Part shown: positions 26,234 through 35,600 of the stretch, one piece after another
Numbering within the stretch: the stretch's first letter is position 1
Layout of the letters: each line of letters begins with the position of its first letter
DNA from: a virus
IMG/VR virus record: IMGVR_UViG_3300022200_000068
Span: 1-49,325 of that record
Reading direction: 5' to 3' (one strand)
DNA: 49,325 nt
Program-made: the position numbers and the translations under genes
Notes under the pieces: generated by a model
The model's database searches: none
The model's input: the letters and a program-made list of their open reading frames with translations, nothing else
Told to the model about the DNA's origin: nothing

Positions 26234-26443
26234 GTGGCACAGATGGTACAAAAGTGGCTGTCAGAAGACGGCACAAAGGAGTTTGGCACGCGCCTCGAAG
26301 CGCTGACCTACGACATCAGCGTAGGTCAGAAAGAGCGCCTGGACAGATACATCAAGTCCAAGACCTGGGGACGCGGGCGTGACACCGTCGCAAGAGGGAT
26401 GATCGCAGAGTTCCTGGCGTTTGAGATGCTCGACGAGGAATAG
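26234..26443 (+). CDS. 69-aa protein, unknown
   Basis: GTG 26234 follows GAGAGG. The product is charged and helical (for example ISVGQKERLDRYIKSKTWGR) with an acidic end (FEMLDEE). It may be a small DNA-binding or ribbon-helix-helix-like protein, but no family is clear. The stop abuts the exonuclease start. Confidence 0.6.
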   Translation: MAQMVQKWLSEDGTKEFGTRLEALTYDISVGQKERLDRYIKSKTWGRGRDTVARGMIAEFLAFEMLDEE

Positions 26444-26445
26444 TG

Positions 26446-26970
26446 ATGCACGTGATGATCGACTTGGAAACTATGGGGTGCGGGCCACAAGCGGCTATCG
26501 TCGCCATAGGTGGCGTGATGTTCAGCAGCAAAGGGATCGGTGACGAATTCTACTGTCTGGTGGACCTTGAATCATCCATGAAGGCAGGGCTGCAGGTAGA
26601 CGCCAGCACTGTGAAGTGGTGGCTGGGGCGCGAGAAGGCAGCTCAGGACGCGCTGTTAGGCACCGGGGGCGTTGTCGAGCCTATCGCTCTTGAGCGGGCG
26701 TTGTCGGATTTGAGCGGGTGGGTACGCCCAGACGACCACGTGTGGGGCAACGGTGCCGATTTCGACAACGCCATACTGTCTAACGCCTATCGCTTGTGCC
26801 ATATGCGCCAGCCTTGGAAATACATAAACAGCCGGTGCTACCGCACGTTGAAGAACCTGTACCCCGACGTGCTGCCTGAGAAACGAACCGGCGTGTACCA
26901 CAACGCGCTGGACGACGCACGATACCAAGCACGGCACGCAGCGAAAATCCTGGCGACCAAGATGCTCTGA
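26446..26970 (+). CDS. DEDDh 3'-5' exonuclease (Rv2179c-like)
   Basis: The 174-residue product starts at ATG 26446, with GAGGAA upstream; a GTG at 26443 is in frame. The DEDDh residues are visible: D6 and E8 in IDLETMG, Asp in GNGADFDN, and His and Asp in HNALDDARYQ. A KWWL segment is typical of Rv2179c-like enzymes. Phages encode such proteins for RNA or DNA trimming during replication. It is followed by a short CCCC/GGGG hairpin without a T-run. Confidence 0.88.
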   Translation: MHVMIDLETMGCGPQAAIVAIGGVMFSSKGIGDEFYCLVDLESSMKAGLQVDASTVKWWLGREKAAQDALLGTGGVVEPIALERALSDLSGWVRPDDHVWGNGADFDNAILSNAYRLCHMRQPWKYINSRCYRTLKNLYPDVLPEKRTGVYHNALDDARYQARHAAKILATKML

Positions 26971-27075
26971 CCCCACAACGGGGTGTGGGTTAGCCGGTGA
27001 GTGCCACGCATAGAAACCCCGGCAGCTGCCGCCGCGTGCTCTATGAACCCTTCTGGCAGCGGTGAGGCAGCAACT

Positions 27076-27285
27076 ATGACTGACAACGTAAACCATCCCG
27101 TTCACTACACGGACCACCCCTCGGGGATCGAATGTATCCAGATCACTGAGCACATGAGCTTCTGCTTGGGGAACGCCATGAAATACATCTGGCGAGCCGG
27201 GCTGAAGGGGAGTCAGGTGGAAGACCTGGAAAAAGCCGTGTGGTATCTGAAGCGGGAAATCGAACGAGTAAAAAGCAATGGGTGA
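27076..27285 (+). CDS. DUF3310 protein
   Basis: The 69-residue product starts at ATG 27076, with TGAGGCAG upstream. The pattern NHPVHYTDHPSGIECI followed by FCLGNAMKYIWRAG is the hallmark of DUF3310, a very common small phage protein sometimes annotated as nucleotide-kinase-like. Its function is not established. A longer frame to 27001 is not supported. In the 105-nt gap upstream, a 22-codon frame (26998) has no good start. Confidence 0.88.
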   Translation: MTDNVNHPVHYTDHPSGIECIQITEHMSFCLGNAMKYIWRAGLKGSQVEDLEKAVWYLKREIERVKSNG

Positions 27286-27472
27286 CTGGTGGCAGCAGAA
27301 CTTAAGAGCGTACTTCATCGAGGGCCAGGAAGACGCGGAAGAGGGGAAGTATGACCCTCCCTGGCCTATCAAGGGCACAGCCGCGTATGACGAGGACGAA
27401 AACTTAGCTTACCAACGCGGTTGGGACTCAAAGCAAAAAGAACTTAAAGAAGGCGGTAACAGTGGGCATTAA
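27278..27472 (+). CDS. 64-aa protein, unknown
   Basis: ATG 27278 overlaps the DUF3310 end. The product is acidic and aromatic (starting MGDWWQQNLRAYFIEG, with AYQRGWDSKQKE near the end). The YxxGWxxxxxE pattern resembles the RMF-like tail motif in some small phage proteins. The function is unknown. It overlaps the next gene by 11 nt. Confidence 0.6.
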   Translation: MGDWWQQNLRAYFIEGQEDAEEGKYDPPWPIKGTAAYDEDENLAYQRGWDSKQKELKEGGNSGH

Positions 27473-27872
27473 GAAACTAACAACAGCCGCGCTGCGTGAA
27501 CGTATGGCACGCGGAGAAACGCTAGCCGAAATCATGCAAGAGCACCCGATCTTGACAGACATGGGGCTTGAGGTGGTGTGGGTCGGCACCAGCGGCAAAG
27601 TGCGTGATGACGGCGCGAAATTGCGTAAACCGTTCAGGCAGTACGGCGTGAGGTACTTGTGCTGCGACAGCACGGCGGTGCTTAACAACACCGCGTTAAG
27701 CTCACGGCTGAGCCGTGGCTCCAAAATGTGCAGACGGTGCTCGCGCAAGAACAACAGCCACGCTGCAGGTAAGCGCAGAAAGCAAGAAAGCCTCGTGCTC
27801 AACCAACACGTGTGGGCGATGTCGTTAATGCCTGTATCTAAAAACGCCGACCCTAACTGGTGCCCGAGATGA
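27462..27872 (+). CDS. 136-aa protein with HTH-like start and Zn-ribbon
   Basis: It starts at GTG 27462, with AAGGCGG upstream. The N-terminal segment (LTTAALRERMARGETLAEI) may be a small HTH. Two cysteine pairs (LCCDST and MCRRCSR) and a C-terminal Cys (NWCPR) suggest a zinc ribbon. It is probably a DNA-binding or host-directed protein. The stop overlaps the next start by ATGA. Confidence 0.6.
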   Translation: MGIKKLTTAALRERMARGETLAEIMQEHPILTDMGLEVVWVGTSGKVRDDGAKLRKPFRQYGVRYLCCDSTAVLNNTALSSRLSRGSKMCRRCSRKNNSHAAGKRRKQESLVLNQHVWAMSLMPVSKNADPNWCPR

Positions 27873-28051
27873 AATTCAAACAACGTATGGTGTGCCTTGG
27901 TGCCGTCTTGCAAGAAAGCACTATCGAAGCGAACGACCCAGCGGAAGCTTGGAAGTTGTCGCACCCCGAGATAGCCGACCCTCTGTTAGCCTGCCAGCGC
28001 GGTAAGCCAGTGTGCTGGGTAGAAGTGTCAGAGGTAGAGAGTGAGCGCTGA
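27869..28051 (+). CDS. 60-aa protein, unknown
   Basis: ATG 27869 overlaps the preceding stop. The product reads MKFKQRMVCLGAVLQEST and so on, a small alpha/beta-like domain with a Cys. It overlaps the next gene by 11 nt. No family is recognised. Confidence 0.55.
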   Translation: MKFKQRMVCLGAVLQESTIEANDPAEAWKLSHPEIADPLLACQRGKPVCWVEVSEVESER

Positions 28052-28202
28052 ACCGTGGGTCCACGCAGCGCAGCTGCTAGCGGACTTGCTCGATAAGGAT
28101 GTTTACATCGTAGGCACGTGCTACGGCACGCTCTCGCTAAGCACAACGATTTTCGGCGCATTCAAAATTATCGAAAGGGTTTCTCCGAATGTTCGAAAAT
28201 AG
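28041..28202 (+). CDS. 53-aa protein, unknown
   Basis: A GTG at 28041 with GAGGTAGAGA upstream opens 53 residues (starting MSAEPWVHAAQLLADLLDKD, then a hydrophobic VYIVGTCYG stretch). It overlaps both neighbours, matching the local gene style. No family is recognised. Confidence 0.5.
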   Translation: MSAEPWVHAAQLLADLLDKDVYIVGTCYGTLSLSTTIFGAFKIIERVSPNVRK

Positions 28203-28386
28203 AAAACTGTTCGACTACATTAAGCCAGCTCCCTGCGACGACGGATGTAAGAATTTCGGATACTGCAGGGGCAACAACGCTGCGTGCACTGAGTTTCAAG
28301 CATATGTCGGGACTGTGGCACGAGAGAAAATAAAGCTCGTCAACCGCATCCCGAGTACAGCGGTCTACAAAAGAATCTACGGGTAG
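28189..28386 (+). CDS. 65-aa Cys-rich protein
   Basis: ATG 28189 overlaps the previous gene by 14 nt. Four Cys in a short span (PCDDGCKNFGYCRGNNAAC) suggest a zinc site. It is the last gene of the early operon; its TAG is directly followed by the stop of the integrase gene on the other strand, with no terminator between. Confidence 0.62.
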   Translation: MFENRKLFDYIKPAPCDDGCKNFGYCRGNNAACTEFQAYVGTVAREKIKLVNRIPSTAVYKRIYG

Positions 28387-29361
28387 TCACCCCAATTTGT
28401 CAGTAACCGCAGCGCTGGTTGGTCTTGTATAAACTTTCAAGCTGCCCCACCCCGAGTGCCGGGTTATCATCTGCACTTCGGGGATGGACAGCCCTTTTTC
28501 AAAGTACCGGCTCGTAGCCTCCCTTCTCAAGTCGTGCAGGCGTAGGTCTTCGATGCCAGCACGGCGGCAAGCTCGGCTGAACGCTTGAGTGATTGAGTCC
28601 CCACGAAGCCCAAACCCGTCAACGCCAAGGCTGGATACGAGCGCACGGGCTTTCTTTGACACAGGTATGGTCGTCGTTTTCCCCGTCTTATCATCAGTTA
28701 TACGCAGACCGTCCGGGCGCAGGTCGGCGGGTCTTACACGTACCACCTCGTCGCGCCTCATAGCAGTCTCTAAGATCAGGCGAACTACTTTCCGCATAGT
28801 CTCGTTACTATGTAACGCCCGGAGCAGACGCTTATACTCACCAGGGTACAACCTACGCGACCGCTCAACTTTACGGCGCAACACTCGCTGCCGATTAAGC
28901 GCGGACACCGCGTCCTGCACTGGGTTTGTCTGCAGCGAATACCCCCACGACGTTCTAGCTAGGTGCACAACAGCAGACAACAGACTCAAATCTCTGCGCA
29001 CTGTGTCAGATTCAACAAGCTGCAGTCTTGCACTGGCGTACCCCATCACTCTATCCGCAGACAGCTGAGCTAAGCTCACCTTTCCGAACGCGTCTTCTAG
29101 CAGGCGCAGGCGAGACCTCTCTTTATTCCCCCCTTTTTTCCCCGGCAGCACTTCCTTCTCGTACTTCTCGAACAACTCCCCCAACGTCACGCGTTTTGCT
29201 GCACCTGTCGTTACCCACCCCGACTCATACGCCTGCTCCTGCTCTCTGGCCCACGTCTCTGCCATCGCCTTGGTGCGAAAGACTTTTGACTGACTAGGGA
29301 CACCCGAGTGCCGTACCTGCGCTCGCCACTTGCCGTTTTGGAGTTTGCGTATGGATGCCAT
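28387..29361 (-). CDS. int: Tyrosine-family integrase
   Basis: The 324-residue product from ATG 29361 has an N-terminal arm-binding-like region (IRKLQNGKWRAQVRHSG) and a full catalytic set: Arg in ETAMRRDEVVR (about residue 200), Lys in DKTGKTTT, HDLRR at 276-280, RHSGW at 301-305 and Tyr 311 in KVYTRPT. It should catalyse site-specific integration at the nearby attP. A GTG at 29388 would add nine residues. Arm-type repeats overlap the start region, so the protein may repress its own gene. It is convergent with the early operon, with no gap. Confidence 0.94.
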   Translation of the reverse strand: MASIRKLQNGKWRAQVRHSGVPSQSKVFRTKAMAETWAREQEQAYESGWVTTGAAKRVTLGELFEKYEKEVLPGKKGGNKERSRLRLLEDAFGKVSLAQLSADRVMGYASARLQLVESDTVRRDLSLLSAVVHLARTSWGYSLQTNPVQDAVSALNRQRVLRRKVERSRRLYPGEYKRLLRALHSNETMRKVVRLILETAMRRDEVVRVRPADLRPDGLRITDDKTGKTTTIPVSKKARALVSSLGVDGFGLRGDSITQAFSRACRRAGIEDLRLHDLRREATSRYFEKGLSIPEVQMITRHSGWGSLKVYTRPTSAAVTDKLG

Positions 29362-29365
29362 CTGC

Positions 29366-29384
29366 GTGTGCAATTCGTGTGCAA
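29366..29384. promoter_or_regulatory. Arm-type integrase sites (pair 1)
   Basis: Two copies of GTGTGCAA lie at 29366-29373 and 29377-29384, 11 bp apart (one helical turn). They lie across the start of the integrase gene. The same paired motif occurs on the other side of attP. Confidence 0.75.
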
Positions 29385-29437
29385 ACACAGGTTAACACCA
29401 AATAACGCCACTTAACAAATCAATGAGTTACGCGCCC

Positions 29438-29463
29438 AAAAAAATGCCCCTTGGGGGAGGGGC
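29438..29463 (-). terminator. Intrinsic terminator on the minus strand
   Basis: Read on the minus strand, GCCCCT and AGGGGC pair over 6 bp across a CCCCCA loop and are followed by a run of Ts (7 A's at 29438-29444 on the plus strand). It ends leftward transcription coming from the giant virion gene, so late transcription stops before the integrase gene. Confidence 0.82.
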
Positions 29464-29508
29464 TAGGGAGCACTGGAGACGTAGGATGCTGTTTTACTTA
29501 GAGAATAT

Positions 29509-29558
29509 TGGTGGAGCCGAGGGGGATCGAACCCCTGACCTTCGCATTGCGAACGCGA
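29509..29558 (-). other. attP: attP core: 3' half of a tRNA-Ala(CGC) gene
   Basis: Read on the minus strand, the sequence folds as the 3' half of a tRNA: anticodon stem TCGCG/TGCGA with loop TTCGCAA (anticodon CGC), a 5-nt variable loop, a T arm with loop TTCGATC and perfect 5-bp stem, the acceptor strand CGGCTCC, discriminator A, and an encoded CCA. No D arm or 5' acceptor strand is present upstream, so this is not a working gene. Phages that integrate into tRNA genes carry exactly this kind of piece, which restores the host gene. It sits between the integrase gene and the late gene end. Confidence 0.85.
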
Positions 29559-29593
29559 TAACCTTGCAGTAATTATAAGCACTTACGCACGGT

Positions 29594-29612
29594 GTGTGCA
29601 ACAGGTGTGCAA
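29594..29612. promoter_or_regulatory. Arm-type integrase sites (pair 2)
   Basis: Two copies of GTGTGCAA lie at 29594-29601 and 29605-29612, again 11 bp apart. Together with pair 1 they flank the core symmetrically (about 125 bp on one side, about 36 bp on the other), as in tyrosine-integrase attP sites. Confidence 0.75.
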
Positions 29613-32600
29613 TCACAAACCAAACAGGTCGGCGTTGTTCTCAACGAACTGCCGGTTGCCACGGTCGAACTTCACCCCGCCAAGAGTGTCTCGTTCGCGC
29701 TTCCGCTTAGCCTGCACGCTTCGCGTCAGCTCCGACATAGGCGAAGGCTTGAACCCTTCACGACGCTTCGTAGTCTGTAGCTTGTGCCACGCGTTGCGTT
29801 GCTTCTGCATCTCTGCCTTGTCGCCTGACTCAACAGCTTCGGCATAAGCCCGCTTAATCTCCGTGGTGCGGCTAGAAAATTTATCCTCGTAGGACTGAGA
29901 AGCCCCCTGCACGTCGTAGCGCTTCTGCAGCTTGTCAGGCTGCAGACCAAGGGCAACAAGCAGATCGTCAGTGAACGACACTTCTTCTGGTGACAGCACG
30001 CGGTCCCCGTTATACGTCGTCTCGCCTTTAGACTCCAAGCGGTATAGCTTCGCCATGTTGTTCATGCCGGTCGGCAAGAACTTCTCGAACGCCTTGAGCG
30101 TTTCGCCCTGGCTCAACAGCCCCATACCCTGCCACCACTTCGGGCCAAGACCACCAATGGTAGGTCCAAGACCGGCAACGATAGCCTTCTCGTAGAAGCT
30201 GCGGTCCATGCTGAAGTCGGTGTAAGGTATCCAGCTCAGCATATTCGCCGCGCCGGTCTTGGACGACAGGTCGACACCAGCGCCCATAGGCACCCCTTTA
30301 AGGAGCATGTCGGCGAACTCGCTACCGATGCCGAGGCTCTCCAGCCCACGGCGTACCTTCACCAGCTGAGCATCTTTATCCCACGGCTCGTCGTCATCAC
30401 CGAACGCAGCGCCTAGCATTTGCACGATGGTCTGGATAGCGGCCACACCCGGCAAGCCCATAGCGCCAGCAACAGCGGCATAGTTAGCGAACGTGTACCC
30501 CAGTGCGGCACGCGCCGCTTCCTTGGTGTTGTCGTCGATTTGCGTTTTCTCATCGCTGCCGCGCATCGCTTGGTAAGCCAAACGACCGAATATGCCCGCT
30601 TGAAGAATCTGAAACTTGCGGTACTGGAATACAACCTTGGCTGGCAGGTTTTTGTGGAACGCAGGGCTTATCCAGCGCGGTGCGCTTAACTGATCGTACA
30701 ACCCCTGAGTAACTCGCACCGTCTTAGACGCGTACTCAGAAGCGACGTCGTGGCCTTCGGACTCCGCCAGCCTGTACGCAGCAAGCGCAGACGTAGTGCG
30801 GTTGATCGTTTCCAACATAGTGGGCAAGCGACGCAGTGTGTTGTCGTACCACTGACCAAACTTGCCCGTTGCATGCCCGCCAAGATCGGACCCGAGACCG
30901 AAGTCAAGATAGCCCTTCTCCAACAGGTCTTCCAGCATGGCACGCTCGCCGTCGTTGCGAGCCGCCGCAGTCGGGTCAAACGGTATAACCTGATTCGCTG
31001 AGACCTTAGCGGTCCTCAGCATGGGCAACAAGCTGCGATACGCGTCAAACAATGCGGACCACGAGGCTTTGTACCCATGCGTCTTAGCCAACCACGGCTG
31101 AGTCATCAACACAGGCTGAAAGGCGTTCTGAATGTAGAACGCGGGAGACAGAACCAAATGCCACCCAGCATTAAGAGACGTTACAAAATCCTGCACGGGT
31201 GAAGGCGTGTACTCCATGTTCGCCTGCACGCGGGACCACAGCTCATTAGTCACGCGGCGAACGTCGTCCTTAGCGTCCAGCGGGGCTTTCTCCGCGATAC
31301 GTGTCATCTCACCCAGCGCGGAGTTTATTTCGTTAAGGTACTGCAGGTTAGCTACGTAGTGAGACTGTGACTGCGCGTTCGACCGAAACGCCCGCATCAT
31401 GTCTCGTGGCTGGCCAGCATCTTCACCCATACCAGCACCAAAAACATTCTTGCGCGTATGCTCGGTCTGCCTCGCGTGCTGCTGCGAGACGATGCCAAGT
31501 TCTATTTCATCGAGCATCTTGAGTACAGACTTTTGGAACGCCTTGTCTTTGTCGCTCTTAACCGCGCTGTTCTCAACAGCGGCACGCAGGCGGCTCAGCT
31601 CAGTAAAACCGACAGGCGAGCGGTCGCGGTATTGAGCCTTTTCGAAACGCTCCGCAACGGCATAACGCTTAGCGACTTTGTTGCGCATGCTGTTGGCTTC
31701 GTACCGATTTGTGGCGAAGTCCAAGAAGTAGTGCCGCTCATCACGGCGCATCGTGTTCAGCTTTTTACGGATAGCATCCGCGTCCTGAGTGTCAGCGGTT
31801 TTCAGCTGCTCGCTAAGCGCGGCGAACTCCTGCGACATGCCGACCACTACGTACTTACCATCGCGCATGATGGTTGCATATGGCCCTTGCAGCTCCGATA
31901 GCTTAATAGGCTTGGCACCCGTGGCCGCAGCTAGATCGTCGAGCGCCTGCTGCTTCTGCTTGAGGGACTCGGCGTTCCACTTGTTGACGCCAACAACAAC
32001 CTCTTGTGCTGCGGGAGTGAGCGCGTTGAAAGCACTGCGCATCTTGTCGTCGATGACGGCCTTACTGGTTGGCGTCCAGCCGTACTTGACTGGGTCATAC
32101 CCCCACTTCTGGCTCATCGTGGAGTCCAGCAGGAATCTGTTGACTTGCTTCTGATCGTTGGCACTCAGGTCAGCGAACGCACGCGTGGTATCCGACGCCC
32201 TCTCCATCATCTTTGACTGAGTAACCGACCGACGCCCGATCAAATCGAGCAGGCGTTTCGCGTGCGGGGCCATTGCTGGGAATTTCTCAGTGACATAGTC
32301 AGCAACGTCATGCGTAAACGCCAGCCCCATGTGCGCCTGCTTAGCGGCGTTCTTAATGACGTCAACCACGTTGCTGACAGTCTCACGGTACTGCTGTGTG
32401 CCGTTCAGCGCGTTAGCAGACGCACGGAGAGCGTCGGTTATAGCTGGAGCGGCGGCTTCACCGAACAAAGGCTCGTCGTTCTGCACCTTGCGTAAATCGG
32501 CTTTTCGATATATCTTATTACCAGAGCCGTGTTTAAGGTGGGTAGCAACCCTGGGCAATCGAAGCCCAGAAGTCCCGCGTAAGACACGGCTTTGCTTTTC

Positions 32601-35600
32601 GTCAAAGTACCGCATCAGACCCGCATCAGACCACCTTTCAAACGGCTTCCCACCGACAGCATCGTATGCGTTGACAAGCAGGCTTACATTGTTCGCCCCC
32701 GCCTGGATGTCGGGCGTGACAACCATGACTACCGGGTCGCCGTTGACCGTCTCTGGTGCCACGATGACCAGCCGCCCGTTGACCGTCTCTGAGTCGAACA
32801 CAGCCACGGGGTCTTCTAGCCACTTAGGGATTTTCTTCCAGTGCTCGGCGGTCAGATGGTGGTTAAAACGGCTGTCGATAATCTTGCTCTCTGCCGCGTA
32901 CAGCCCGCCGCTTCCAAACCCCAACATCTCCAACAGATTCGAGTGGTCGAGCACTTTAACGCCTGCACGCGCCGCTTTAGAGTTAGGGGCAAACAGCTCG
33001 TCTATACGCTTCTCGTACGCCTGAATAGTAGCGTCGCTACGCGCTTCTCCGAACATCGTGTTGCTGTCTTGAACAGCGTCAGCGTCCAGCACTGTGCGGG
33101 CAGCGCCCCTGGCGAAGTCAACCAGATCCTGTGCGGTCAAGTCGTGCCTGCCGAGACCCCACTTAGACAGTGCGCGTTTAACAGCTTTCAGCAAGCTGCC
33201 GAACCATTGACCGAGCTGGGTCTTGGAACTGATCTCCGTGGGGTTTACACCAAGAGCGACAGCTTCCTCAACGAAGTACGCCACCAGCTCCTGGCCAACG
33301 GCAGCGGAAGGAGTTTTCGCAGCCTCTACACGCTGTATGGCGCGTCGCGCCGCCTGAACTTCGATAGAGTCGCCAGAGCCGTCCGCCCAGCGCTGCACCT
33401 TCTTAGATAGGCGAGACAGCTGCGGCTTAGTCAGCACGCCTTCGATGCCGATGTGCGAGCCAACCTCGTGGAACACGGCAGACAGCTCGCGCCCCTTGGC
33501 GATACGGCTGAGTATAAATGTCGCGTGCGGCACGCCGTGTTTTTTGGCGACGATGCCATAGGCTCCGTACCCGGAGTTACCACGAAGGTGCTCAGCCGGT
33601 ACGCCATCGGCGTAGGCTTCTTCCGGTGTGTCGTAGACCTTAATGCGCCAATGGTGGTTCTTACCCAGCAGGGTAGTCAGCGCAGCATCGAACGCCTCCC
33701 GTGTCGTTGGGTTAGTGGCACCGGGGTTCTCGCCCAGCCGGGCGTCGGGGTCTACGTGTCGTCGCTTTTTGACGGCGATCCTGGGAGCAGCCCCGCCGCT
33801 TGCATCAGGCGCTTGTGCCCGTCCGCTCGTGCCAGCATCGCTACTGACTTCGGGTCGTTCTGGTACGCTGCTCGAACTTCCGGCGGCGTCTCCGCCAACT
33901 CCAGAAGTATCTTCGACATACTTGGTTGCTTGGTCTGGCCCACTTAACATCTCCTGCCGTAGTTGCTTACCAGCCGAAATGAACGCTTTCACCTGCTTAC
34001 TGACTGGTAATTCTTCAGCCTGCGCTACAAAGTCTAGCCACTGCTCACGGTTTTGCTCAGACAGGTTTTCGAACGGCACGTCGGGCATAACTTTACCCCA
34101 CACAGACCGCGCCTTTGCCTCTAACTGCTGCATTCGCTGTGCGTTGCTCTCAGCTAGAGCCGCCGCCTGCGCTTCTTCATGCACCCGTCGCTGCTGCTCG
34201 TACAGCTCGAACTTCTCAGCGGATGCCGCACTGAGATTCTCTGCGCCGTCGATACCCAGCTGGTTAACACCGCCAGCCCCACGAGAGCGTATAGCAATGC
34301 CGGAGTCTTCCGGTTTTACAAAGTCCACAGCACCTGTGTCTTCTTCGAGAACATTCAGATTAGCGTCATTCTCGGCGCGGGCGGCTTCAGCAGCGGCGAA
34401 CTGCTCTCGCACCGCTGCAATAAGCTGCGGGTTGTCTCTCTCCAAACGCGCAGCGTGCTCCATGAGTTTCTTCATACCCGACTGAATAAGACGCACAGCA
34501 GTCTGCGGGTGGTCGTTCTTAATTAGCCCGGCCTTGTGCATCTTCTGCGCCAGCGCACGGGTGGTCATCTGCCCAGTTTCCGACACCTCAACATCAATGC
34601 CGTCAACATCGAAACCAAAGTCTAGCTGGATAGCCGCAGCTTCAGCATCTGTCAGTACGCCGGTCGCTCCCCCTATCGCAACGAGGGCTTGTGTCGGACT
34701 GTCGTAAGTCAGAGCTGGAGCACGCACGTTAGCAACAGGGGGAGCGACCGGCGCAGTCGGAGCAGGCACGTCAGCAACCGGAGCAACAGGCGCAGTCGGA
34801 GCAGGCACGTCAGCAACCGGAGCAACAGGCGGAAACAGTTCCGCACGGCGGGCCAGCACCATGTCCAGCTTAGCAGCGGTTCCTGCACCAAACATATGGC
34901 GAGAGTTCTCTGAGCCGTACTGCTTTTCCCACTTGTCTAAGCTAGCGCGAGCTTCAGCTGCTAGCTCTGGTGTCTTGGTGCTGAGTCGCGCCAACGTCTC
35001 CTCGAACTTGAGCAGGTTGCGAGTAACAGCATCTGGCTTCGGCGACTCCGTAACCGCCGTACGAGCTTCAGGAGAAAGCGTAGACAGCAGACTCTCGGCG
35101 GCAGCTTGCTGCTCCTCGCGCTTGATCTGAGCCTTTGTCTTAGGCTTCGGTGCTGACTGCTTCTCGGCAGTGTCCGCCTTCTTGGTTTCTTTAGGTACTT
35201 CGCCTGTCGCTCGGTAATACAGCTCCTCGCCTACAGATAGCTCGCGCTCTACCTGCGTAACTGGGTCGCGGACGATAGTGCCAGAAGGCTCATCGTAGGC
35301 AGCGGTAAGTTCCTTCTCGATCTGCTCACGCTCTTTTTTGTCCGCAGGTTTGGCGTACTGGTCTAGAGTCGCGTCAATGCCCTCGCTCGTCAGGCCACCG
35401 TTCTGCAGCAAGTCATAACTTCCAAGCCCGGCGGGTGCACGAGCCAACGTGTTAGCCTGCGCCACGCCTTGTTTAATGTCGCTCTGAAGCTGGTTGTAAG
35501 CGCCAATTTTAAGGCCGAGGCTTTCACGCACAGCCTGATCGCGCAGCTCCGCAGCGGCGTCTTCCTGCGCCCGGCGACGAGCTTCCGGGTCGCCGATCAG

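Noticed and set aside
26980-27075. A 22-codon frame at 26998
   Set aside because: No ribosome-binding site near it, and it lies wholly in a short gap.
29480-29620. A functional tRNA gene
   Set aside because: Only the anticodon arm to CCA is present; the D arm and 5' acceptor strand are missing.
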